This document shows positions 1 through 7,787 of a stretch of DNA of 30,800 nt, one piece after another. The notes under the pieces were generated by a model that worked only from the letters and a program-made list of their open reading frames with translations, ran no database searches and was not told the DNA's origin. The stretch lies in assembly GCA_002104985.1 (NCBI GenBank), contig MCGO01000336.1:1-30800 (forward strand). The letters are read 5' to 3'. The position numbers were made by a program, and so were the translations under genes. Position 1 is the first letter of the stretch; every line of letters begins with the position of its first letter. This DNA comes from Rhizoclosmatium globosum. Its lineage: Eukaryota; Chytridiomycota; Chytridiomycetes; Chytridiales; Chytriomycetaceae.

Positions 1-430
1 TTTTTCTCATCATTTGGGGTTTGCCCAGCCAACTATCCTTGCAGTTTCTTTGCGTAAGAGTTCCCTCTTCCCTCTAATTAACAAACTCTTCACCACCAAA
101 AAGCCTAGCTTTGATAAGGGCCAAATCTCGAAACGGTCTCAAATACTGGAAACGCCACAGGATTCAGAAACAATTCAACACCAAACCCTTACTTCAATAG
201 CCTCTTAATTTCAAAATAACAACATGATTATTTCGATGTTGAATGGATGCTGCTCTTATTACCGCAACTTCACAAGGATGGATGAGGCCTCAAATCAAAT
301 ATAACGCCTATCAGTCTCTGCAATCAGCGATGGTACTCAGTATAGGTTCAGGCAACTACAGCTGCATCGCAACAGACGTATGCTTGGTTAGCCTGCAAAT
401 TCAATCTGCCGCTTTTTCATGTCTAACGCC
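1..430. other. Left flank of retrotransposon insertion, no recognised gene
   Basis: No domain or convincing gene is visible. Two short plus-strand open frames (14-208, and from 243 onward) lack recognisable motifs. The second runs into the LTR at 431. If the element is removed and one target-site copy kept, its frame would continue for about 18 codons past 7262 before a stop, so the element may have landed in a small host open frame. This is weak evidence for a gene. Confidence 0.4.
426..430. repeat. Target-site duplication, left copy (ACGCC)
   Basis: The five bases ACGCC lie directly outside the left LTR and are repeated exactly at 7258-7262 outside the right LTR. Five base pairs is the usual staggered cut of Ty3/gypsy integrases. 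This marks the element ends and shows that the two LTRs belong to one insertion event. Confidence 0.93.
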
Positions 431-643
431 TGTAGACTTCGGCGAGGTTACGGTTGCCTTGGATCCGGGATCAAGGTAGGCGGGCTCGTCAAGTCCTCTG
501 GAACGGCCATTTATTTGATAAAAAGGTTACTGCCAAGCATGGCATAAACTAAGCAATAAAATAATAGAATAATCAACGGCGCCAAGCCGTGTCTAAGCTA
601 TACAGAGTGTCCCGAATTCCCTGGTTACTTGTCCAATACAACA
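431..643 (-). repeat. 3' LTR (213 bp)
   Basis: It begins TG and ends CA on the plus strand (TGTAGA...TACAACA) and matches 7045-7257 with no difference that I can see. On the sense (minus) strand it carries AATAAA within CAAATAAATGG (near 510-516), a plausible polyadenylation signal. For the minus-strand element this is the 3' copy, because the polypurine tract lies against its right edge. Confidence 0.95.
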
Positions 644-665
644 TCACTCCCCCCTCCCCCCCTCT
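644..665 (-). promoter_or_regulatory. Polypurine tract and pol stop codon
   Basis: The sense strand reads as runs of G interrupted by single A bases and ends GAGTGA directly against the 3' LTR. This is the expected position and composition of the plus-strand DNA primer site. The pol stop codon TGA occupies 646-644, so the last pol residues (...GGRGE) are encoded by the polypurine tract and the frame stops exactly at the LTR border. Confidence 0.88.
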
Positions 666-3600
666 AGCACGTTGCTGGGGCCCGCGGCGCCACGCTTTGT
701 GCGTTTGGTAGGTTTTACGTTGGTGTTGATGCGGTCGTGGTAGGCTCTCACGAATTCGACGTCTTGGAAGTCTGCATAAGGTACCCACGATTGCGGAGCT
801 TTCTTGTCCTTCCATTGTACTAGGTAGGACTTGGATCCGTCTAGCTCGTCTCGGTGGTCCATAATTTTCTTAACTTCTGCCGTGGGGTTGAATTCGACTT
901 CGGCTGAGATGAGTTTGAGCTGCTGTGGTGAGTGGCGTCTTGACAGCAGTGATCCGTCTGCATCCAGTAGCTGGTAGGACCCGCCCTTGGTGGCATGTAC
1001 TACCCTGTACGGTCCTTCGTATCGGGGTTCCAGCTTCGAGTTTCTTGTGTCAGGTAGTGCCATAACATATGCTCCGACTTGGAACCGGTTGTCTTTGACA
1101 CTATGCGTTGCATCAAACTTTGCTCGCATTAGGCGGTGGTAGTCGGCCATGGACTCTGCAATGCATGGGAAAACAAGTTCTGCCATTGTTGCTGCTCGCG
1201 CCTCCAACTCCTCCACCGACACTGCTGGCCCTGCCGTCGCTGCGTATTCTGTTGGTGCTCCGCCCATTCTAGCAAACATCAGGCTAAATGGCGTCGACTT
1301 GTGGGTTCGTGATACTCGTGTATTCAGCGTAAATTGCACCCATGGGACGTCCATTTGCCAGTGCGTGAAATCGCTTTCCAACAGCTTGAGGAGCACTGTC
1401 TTGACTGACTGGACGTGTCGCTCGACCAGCCCGTTGGCCATGGGGTTGTACGGTGTTGTGGTCCTCCATCGGCCCTTTTCCAAGATGGATTGTACTACTT
1501 TGTTTGTAAACTCCGACCCGTTGTCACTTTGGATTACTTTCGCAAATCCGAAATCGCAGAACAGGCTTGTCAATGCACCTGCTACTTCCTCCGCGTTTTT
1601 TGTTTGGAGAGGTCTTAGAATTACAAACTTGGTTGCCACGTCCACGACTACTAACACATAGTTGAATCCTTCGGCCGATGTCGTTGAGATGGCCATGAGG
1701 TCAACAGCAAGGTGGTCAAATGGGAGTCCCGCAGAGATGCTCCGAAGTGGGTGGAACCCATGCTTTCCGATATTCCATTTTGCACACGCCATACATCGGG
1801 CTACCATCACTGACGCGTCCTTTTGCAGTCCTGGCCAGTCCATTCCTTCTGCCCACACGTGGCGGACCAGTGCTGCTGTTCCCATATGGCCTGCATCGTG
1901 TGCGTTTTGCAGGATAGTATTTCGTTCCTCTTCTGGTGGTGCTGTTCGGAGCGCCGGGTCCACAATTTCGAGGTGCTTCATGGATACTGTTGGCAGCAGG
2001 CCTAATTTGGTTGCTTCTGCAGCTCTCGACGTGTCTGGTAGGAAGTCGCATCCAAAATCAATGAAGTCTTGGTCTGTGACCAGAGATGGTGCATTCTTTG
2101 TGATCGATCGTGGCACTGCGGTCTCGAAGTCTTCCAAGATACGGCTAAGGGCGTCGGGTAGTTTATTCTTGATGCCAGGAATATGGGAAATGGTGAAGTC
2201 ATATGACAGTAGTGTATCCACCCATCCTTGCATGACAACTGAGAGCTCTTTTTGCTTGAACATGTACGTCAACGAGTTGTGGTCTGTCTCTAAATGGAAC
2301 CTGGATCCGTAGAGGTGCGGATGGAACTTGTTCAGGCAGTGGACAATGGCTAGTAGTTCCCTATGATTCGCAGAATACTTCTTCTGCCCACCCACAAAGG
2401 TCTTAGCTGTCATCTGGATGTACTTCACGGCTCCATCATCCGTTTTTTGGTATAGAATTCCTCCAATCCCAAAGTTTGAAGCGTCTGTTGCCACGAAGAA
2501 TGGTCTGGTGTAGTCTGGTGTTGACAGTATTGGGGCTTCGGCAGCTGCACGACACAATGCTTTTAGCGATGCTTCATGCTCGTCATTCCACACGGCTCGC
2601 AGATTCTTGACGTTCCGGACTTCTTCAAGTGGTGCCGCGAGTGTTGAGTAGTGGGGTATGTGGTCGCGGAGGTAGTTCAAAAATCCCAGCATGTGGCCAA
2701 CTGGAGTGTAGTTGTCAGATTCCCGTGGGGTCTTCCATTTGACGATTGCGTCAAAACGGTCTGGGTCAATCCGTACTCCAGCTGCTGACTTCATAAACCC
2801 AAGGAGTCTTACTTCCTTGTGGGCAAACTGGCATTTCTTGAACGATATACGGAGATTTGCACGCGTCAGCTGCTTGATGACCTTGATGAGGTGCGCTGTG
2901 TGCTCGGCATAGGACCCAGAGAACAGGAATAGGTCGTCCAGATAGATAACCACGTTTTCAAATCCACTGAAGAGTTTCTCCATCTGTTCCTGGAAGAAGT
3001 TCGGCATGTTCTTGAGTCCAAACGGCGGTGAGTTGAATTCATATCGTTTCCCTTTCCAGGTGAAAGACGTGAGGTGGCGGTGTTCTGGCTTGATAGAGAA
3101 CTGCTGATAGGCTCCCTCCAGGTCTAGAGTAGAGAAGACTTCAGAGTTGGTGATGGTGTCGAGGGCGTCGCGGCAGTTTGGGAACATTCTCTTGTAGTCG
3201 ACAGTTGCGGCATTCACTGCTCGGATATCCAGGCACACCCTAGTTTTGGTGTATTCCCCGTTGACTATTCGTGGTGCTATCCTTCTGTGTCAGTTCTTTT
3301 GTATTTCTATTTTCAAGAACTCACCAGCAATAATTGGGGAGTTGTAGTCCGATGGTCCTTCGCATTCAGAAAGACTCCGCTCTGCAAGCCACACCTGCAC
3401 TTTTGCGTCCACATCTGGTTGTCTGTGAAACGGCACTTTATACTGGCGGATGTACGTTGGCTTGGCGTGGTCAACGAGGTCGATTGTTACTTCAGATCCA
3501 GGGATGTTCGTCTTAACCCATGGTTCTAGTTTCGCGTTTTCATCAAGGTACGGCTGAATTTCGGCAAGGAGGTCTTCTCGGGCCTGGGTTTCCTCGGCTG

Positions 3601-4287
3601 TGAGTGTTGGGTTTGTCGGAAATGATATTGACTCGTCTGGTATCGATTCGAAGGGTCTTGGTGCTGGGGTGTCTCCTGTTGCTGAGAGTCCTGTGAGTCC
3701 AATACCGATCCCGGGCATGACGTCCATTCCCAATGTGATGATCTCGTCTGGATTATCGGCTAGGATTACGTGACGATGGCATGCCTGACCTACAGTATTG
3801 TTTCAGCTTTTATATGTGTTGGTTTGGAGGTCTTACCTGCTGGGTTGCGAAATTCCAAGAGTTCGGATATGTCCATCTCGACTGGTTTGGGCACATTGTC
3901 GTATCCTTTCACGGTCATTGCCATCCTTGTTGCTTTCTTGATTCCGTTGGCTGCTGCCCAGATTCGGTCGATGATTGTGAGTTGAGCTCCAGAGTCGCAG
4001 AGGCTCCACTGGTCGTTGCCGCTGCATATGACACGGGTTCGTACGTGGTCTCCCAGGACCAATCTTGGCGACAGTGTCATGGCTTTCATGCTCACTAGCA
4101 TTGCTTCGTCTGTGTTCACGTCTCTTGGTTGGAATGCTCTCGACATTGATGACGATGGTCCTCCATTTCGGGCGTAGTCGTCTTGGGCTATTGCCTTCTC
4201 AAACCAGGGGCTTCCGTAGACCAGGTTCTGGCTGAAGATGGCCAGCGCCAAAAGGATCGCGATGCAGGTTCTGGTTGCTGCGTGCAT
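644..4287 (-). CDS. pol: Pol polyprotein: protease, RT, RNase H, integrase, chromodomain (two introns)
   Basis: The model has exons 4287-3837, 3789-3325 and 3276-644, giving 1182 residues. Protease: catalytic LCDSGAQ with Asp near residue 98, and the closing LGMD motif near 170, which is encoded only after intron 1. RT: the N-terminal NSPII region runs across intron 2 into RVCLDIRAVN; the active site is YLDD near 417-420. RNase H: TDASN (Asp near 570), HRELL, ETDHNS, and the linker motif PDALSR. Integrase: H-x3-H-x30-C-x2-C zinc finger, then Asp near 831, Asp near 890 (SDNG) and Glu near 924 (NGLVER). A chromodomain lies near 1105-1155 (LVQWKDK...SWVPYADF), followed by a basic tail. The ATG at 4287 opens with a hydrophobic, signal-peptide-like stretch, which is odd for a protease. 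Pol is separated from gag by about 580 bp in the same frame, so how it is translated is unclear. Confidence 0.9.
3277..3324 (-). other. Putative 48-nt spliceosomal intron 2 in pol
   Basis: The unspliced frame runs into a TGA in the middle of the RT fingers. Removing GTGAGT...GGATAG (48 nt) joins NSPIIA to APRIVNGEYTK and the RT frame continues into VCLDIR, as expected for the family. A CTGAC branch-like site lies about 13 nt before the chosen acceptor. A nearer CAG acceptor exists but would lead to a stop, so acceptor choice rests on frame. Confidence 0.65.
3790..3836 (-). other. Putative 47-nt spliceosomal intron 1 in pol
   Basis: The donor is canonical (CAG|GTAAGA) and the acceptor is CTGTAG, with a CTGAAAC branch-like site. 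The length is not a multiple of three. Removal shifts the reading from the protease frame exactly into the RT frame and creates ADNPDEIITLGMD, the expected C-terminal end of a retropepsin. Without splicing the protease frame ends at a TAG that is itself the acceptor. Confidence 0.8.
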
Positions 4288-4869
4288 TGGGGGTTATTTT
4301 CTGTGTTGGGGGACATTTCTGTTCTTTTGTGAGCAAAAAGTGTGGGGAAATGAATAGATGGTGGATTTGGCTCCTCACAATGATGTCGCATTCTACCCTA
4401 TATTTTCCGGAAGATATTCCAGAAGATCTCCATTCAAAGTGGAGATGGAAGGGGGCGCCACTATTATTAGGGGGGAGGGGGGGGGACGAGCCCCCCCCTT
4501 CCTTCCCCCCTAAAAACCCCCCTCGAACCCCCCCCTTTTGGACAATGGTTGTGATGTTGGGCTTTGTTAATATGTGTACTCTTAATACCTTATTAGTTAA
4601 TTGTAACTTCTATGCTCTCAACCAGTTCCGTAGTCTATCCAGTAGGGAGTACTCCAACAGATGTGAACATCCGTAGTTCGAATCCAGAGTTGAAATCAAA
4701 AAGAAGTTTTACTCAAAATAAGTTACAATGGAGATGGAAGACGAGAAGAGATAATGGATGGAGATGGAAGACGATCTGGAAGACGAGCTTCATGAATGCC
4801 GCATTCAATACAATGTCCCTTTATTCAACTTCAGCAATTATAACTAACCAAAATGACAGTTGTTTGTGG
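4288..4869 (-). other. gag-pol spacer with G-run tract
   Basis: No coding motif is visible. On the sense strand, four G runs of 8, 6, 6 and 8 bases (4535-4528, 4522-4517, 4510-4505, 4498-4491) are separated by 5-6 nt, a very strong G-quadruplex pattern. The plus strand also has runs of six and nine G at 4470-4485, which could pair with the adjacent C run across a 5-base loop. The motif GGAGATGGAAG occurs at 4441, 4730 and 4760, so part of this spacer could be a later insertion, but no clean terminal repeats are visible. Confidence 0.6.
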
Positions 4870-6327
4870 CTACATGTAGAAGAATCCTCCAACTTTTGCT
4901 TTGCTTTCTCCCTGCTCATCTCCTTCTGTTGGCATTCCCTCGTTTTCCACCTCGTTGTCATCTGTTGTAGTCCATTCCAATCCAATGTCAACGCCTTGGA
5001 ATTTCAAGCTAACTGTTGGTCCAGACTTCTTCCACTTGTTACGGCAGGCTTGCTCAAAGTGACGCCACGGAATACTTGGGTTGGTCGCGCTGGCAATCTT
5101 GCATAGTTTGCATTCTTGTACCATTCCAAGTCCCAGGAGTTGCTTCTTGTGTGCTTCGTTGGGTCCATGGCATTCCAAGAGAGAGTGGCCTTTTCCTGGA
5201 TGTGTAGGGCACTCGTTTTCCACACTGTTGTGTCTTGGTGTTGTCTGGGATCCACTGCTGCCTCCAAGTGGCGGGTTTCCTGCGTTCGATGGTTTCGACT
5301 CTGTTCTCGGACGTTTAGCTTCAGGTTGCTGCAATATTGGTGGCTCTGCGTGTTGGGGTCTGGAGTACTTCTCGGCCTGGGCCATCAACTCCGCCAATGT
5401 TGGTACGGCATCCATGTAGATTCGGTCTCGGATGTATTGTGGAAGGAGGCGGTAGTAGTCTTGCTTTGTCATGCTGGAATTGGTTCGGCGGAGTTTGGAT
5501 ACAAGAGTGTTGTTGAACGTGACTGCAGATTCCGTCTCTTTCATGTGTAAGTTTGATGCATGGTGGAATACTTCGTTGCTGACTTCCTCCCGAGTGATGC
5601 GCAGATTGGTGGCCAGGAGTTGCTCGGAAAGTTCTTTGCTGTTGCGGCAGTCGGCGACTCGGGATCCCATCCCACTGTTCATACAGTGGTAGACCAGCTT
5701 CTTGAACTCGTCGGTGTTGCTCGGCTTTGCAGTTTCGACTGTCTTATCGAATCGGTCCATGAATTCGAAAACGTCGTCGCCGAATTTGTAGTTTGGTCTC
5801 TCGGATTCCTTTGGGATTTTCATTTCCTTCGGGGGTGGAGTTGGGAATGGGAATGGGGATGGGAATGGGAAAGGAGAGCTGTTTTGCCCAAAGAAAAATG
5901 GGGATTGTGGCTGAATGGGTGTTGCTGCTCTGGTTACGTCGTTCAAGGTTGTTTGGGCTCTCGTTTCGTCTTCTAGAGTCTTCATTGCGAATTCCAGTTG
6001 GGCTTTCAACGCTTCCTTCTGTCTCTTCAAGCGAGCCATCTCTGCTTCCCAAGCTGGGATTCCGGCACCGAATTCATCCTTGTTACCCAAGTCGATGATC
6101 TCTTGCTTGATTGCAGAGTAATCAATCGTAATAGCTGGCACGTCGTGTTTCGCCTTCTCCACTCGCTGTCGGTACGCTTCGACCTTTGCTGACGTTGCGA
6201 TAGCCATATTAATCTCGGTCAGCTGGCTTTCTTGTGCTCTCAGCATAGCTGCTTGTGCAGTCGCGAAATCAGTTGGTGTGCGGGCAGCCAGGAGCGCTGT
6301 CGTAGCGATCTCAATTGCTGTGGTCAT
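4870..6327 (-). CDS. gag: Gag polyprotein of the chromovirus
   Basis: The frame from the ATG at 6327 gives 485 residues. The open frame extends 12 codons further upstream without an ATG, so 6327 is preferred. The N-terminal third is Ala/Glu/Lys-rich and helical in composition. A Pro/Phe-rich linker follows, then a capsid-like helical region. Near the C-terminus is a Cys/His cluster (ECPTHPGKGHSLLECHG, then CKLC). This resembles the atypical zinc-binding segment of some fungal gypsy Gags rather than a classic CCHC knuckle. The product would form the virus-like particle and package RNA. It ends at a TAG about 580 bp before pol, in the same frame phase as the pol start. Confidence 0.85.
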   Translation of the reverse strand: MTTAIEIATTALLAARTPTDFATAQAAMLRAQESQLTEINMAIATSAKVEAYRQRVEKAKHDVPAITIDYSAIKQEIIDLGNKDEFGAGIPAWEAEMARLKRQKEALKAQLEFAMKTLEDETRAQTTLNDVTRAATPIQPQSPFFFGQNSSPFPFPSPFPFPTPPPKEMKIPKESERPNYKFGDDVFEFMDRFDKTVETAKPSNTDEFKKLVYHCMNSGMGSRVADCRNSKELSEQLLATNLRITREEVSNEVFHHASNLHMKETESAVTFNNTLVSKLRRTNSSMTKQDYYRLLPQYIRDRIYMDAVPTLAELMAQAEKYSRPQHAEPPILQQPEAKRPRTESKPSNAGNPPLGGSSGSQTTPRHNSVENECPTHPGKGHSLLECHGPNEAHKKQLLGLGMVQECKLCKIASATNPSIPWRHFEQACRNKWKKSGPTVSLKFQGVDIGLEWTTTDDNEVENEGMPTEGDEQGESKAKVGGFFYM

Positions 6328-6610
6328 TTTGGATTCTGTATTTTTGGGTGTATCTCTTGGCACTTTTATGGCCTCTGACTTTTCAGTTTCGGAATATTAA
6401 TCCTAATTTTAGTTTCTTGTTTGGCAGCTGTTTGGGCGGTTGTGGCCACTGGTGTCTGTTGGTACATACTTTTTTTGCGTGGCTTCGCCGTCTTTCAAGT
6501 GTACGTTGTATTTCTCTCTTATTCTCTTTCTTTCGTATGTTTCAAATTACATTAAAATAATAAATAAACCGAATACTCGAATCGAGCGTGATGAGCGAGT
6601 CTGAGTCGAG

Positions 6611-6803
6611 ACTAACGAGTTGAACAGTTAACACACTGCATTCCTAGGCGAGTTGTGACGTAACTAACGGTTGAACAGTTGACACACTGCATTCCTAGGC
6701 GAGTTGTGACGTAACTAACGGTTGAACAGTTGACACACTGCATTCCTAGGCGAGTTGTGACGTAACTAACGGTTGAACAGTTGACACACTGCATTCCTAG
6801 GCG
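6611..6803 (-). repeat. 51-bp tandem repeat array in the element leader (about 3.7 copies)
   Basis: The unit GTTGAACAGTTGACACACTG... repeats with a 51-bp period (for example TGAACAGTT at 6621, 6672, 6723 and 6774). Copies are near identical; the first has small differences. Each full unit contains TGACGTAA (CREB/ATF-like), TAACGG and CAACTG on the other strand (both Myb-like). The array lies between the 5' LTR and gag. The position recalls the binding-site cluster in the leader of Drosophila gypsy, but any regulatory role here is inference. Confidence 0.85.
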
Positions 6804-7044
6804 GCTCAGTTTAGCGTGGTGGGGCTGCACGGTTTGTTTCCTCAGTCACTTGAATTGAATTCGTATTGTCATAGCGTTCGTGGTTTTATCCTGCGGCTGG
6901 GTCATACGTCTTCTGTCGTCTCAAGTGAGCTGGTTGAGATTTAGGGAGCCTGTTTTGGGTGTGTGTGTGTTATTGCTTGGTTCTCCACTTCGCCTCGCAG
7001 GCTCTACAATTAGAAGGGGAGAGAGGGCAACTCAGAGGAAAAAA

Positions 7045-7257
7045 TGTAGACTTCGGCGAGGTTACGGTTGCCTTGGATCCGGGATCAAGGTAGGCGGGCT
7101 CGTCAAGTCCTCTGGAACGGCCATTTATTTGATAAAAAGGTTACTGCCAAGCATGGCATAAACTAAGCAATAAAATAATAGAATAATCAACGGCGCCAAG
7201 CCGTGTCTAAGCTATACAGAGTGTCCCGAATTCCCTGGTTACTTGTCCAATACAACA
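7045..7257 (-). repeat. 5' LTR (213 bp)
   Basis: This copy is identical to 431-643 as read and is flanked on its right by the ACGCC target duplication. For the minus-strand element it is the promoter-bearing copy. The bases just inside it (7044 downward) read TTTTTTCCTCTGAGTTGCCC on the sense strand. No TGG start typical of a tRNA-complementary primer site is present there. Confidence 0.95.
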
Positions 7258-7262
7258 ACGCC
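7258..7262. repeat. Target-site duplication, right copy (ACGCC)
   Basis: This is an exact copy of 426-430 directly outside the right LTR. Confidence 0.93.
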
Positions 7263-7787
7263 AACTGATCAGCTAGCTATCGTTGCTGAAAGGAAAGGGA
7301 TGAAGGCTGAATGAACTTGCCGAAGTCGTTGTACAGTCATAGGAAGCGAGCTTTCTCTTCTCTTCTTCGGGCGAAGTTCTATGCAAGAAACGTTTTGTGA
7401 GTGGGCTGGTCTCTTGCCAGTCTTTTTTGGCAACTAATGTCCTCAAGGTACGGTCAGCAAATGATATGGATCGTGGCCTTTAGGATTTGGTATGGTTTCT
7501 TGATGATGGCTGGACTCTCCATTCTTGTTGATATTTCGATGGTTTATTCCTGGATTTCCTTGGGATTTCCTTAGTGAATATCCCAATAAACAAAGATTTC
7601 AATGAGAAATGTAGTGTTTGTATATTGGAGGTCAGATATGGTTATTTGATTATCAAGAGGAATAGGTCTTTTTTGGCTGTGAAAAAAATGAAGGCAACTT
7701 TCGAAGAAAGTAAGAATACAAGACAGGTATTGAGGTATAGATTCGAATGTTTATTGCAGTTGTCCCAAAAGAAAAAAAAAGAGATCA
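7263..7787. other. Intergenic stretch between retroelement and ADAM gene
   Basis: No gene is supported. A plus-strand open frame beginning at 7574 runs antisense through the end of the ADAM gene and has no domain character. The stretch holds the 3' end region of the minus-strand ADAM gene. Confidence 0.5.
7750..7755 (-). terminator. Polyadenylation signal AATAAA for the ADAM gene
   Basis: TTTATT on the plus strand is AATAAA on the minus strand, about 33 nt downstream of the ADAM stop codon at 7788. The distance suits a 3' end signal. No experimental 3' end is available. Confidence 0.45.

Larger units (their letters stand above)
431..7257 (-). mobile_element. Complete Ty3/gypsy LTR retrotransposon (chromovirus)
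   Basis: The element is 6827 bp and reads on the minus strand. In its own orientation the order is 5' LTR (7045-7257), leader with a 51-bp repeat array, gag (6327-4870), a G-run-rich spacer, pol (4287-644: protease, RT, RNase H, integrase, chromodomain), polypurine tract, and 3' LTR (431-643). The LTRs appear identical base for base and the 5-bp duplication is perfect, so the insertion is recent. Gag is open and pol is continuous once two introns (3790-3836 and 3277-3324) are removed, so the copy could be active. PR-RT-RH-IN order with a C-terminal chromodomain defines the chromovirus branch of Metaviridae. No TGG-initiated tRNA primer site is visible next to the 5' LTR, so priming is unresolved. 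Confidence 0.95.

Noticed and set aside
1149..2312. Long plus-strand frames (1149-1661 and 1662-2312)
   Set aside because: They are antisense shadows of the integrase and RNase H coding region, which has clear catalytic motifs on the other strand.
4600..4700. tRNA-like segment with GTTCGAATCC (4676-4685) resembling a B box or T loop
   Set aside because: The flanking bases do not form a T stem, no 7-nt anticodon loop on a 5-bp stem is present, and the acceptor ends pair poorly. At most it is a tRNA-derived fragment.
4452..4740. Possible nested insertion in the gag-pol spacer flanked by GGAGATGGAAG
   Set aside because: The flanking motif also occurs a third time at 4760 in a purine-rich stretch, and the segment has no inverted or long terminal repeats, so a defined insertion cannot be supported.
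6612..6830. 72-codon minus-strand frame across the 51-bp repeats with a repeated 17-residue unit
   Set aside because: The frame stays open only because 51 is divisible by three; it has no protein character and lies in the retroelement leader.
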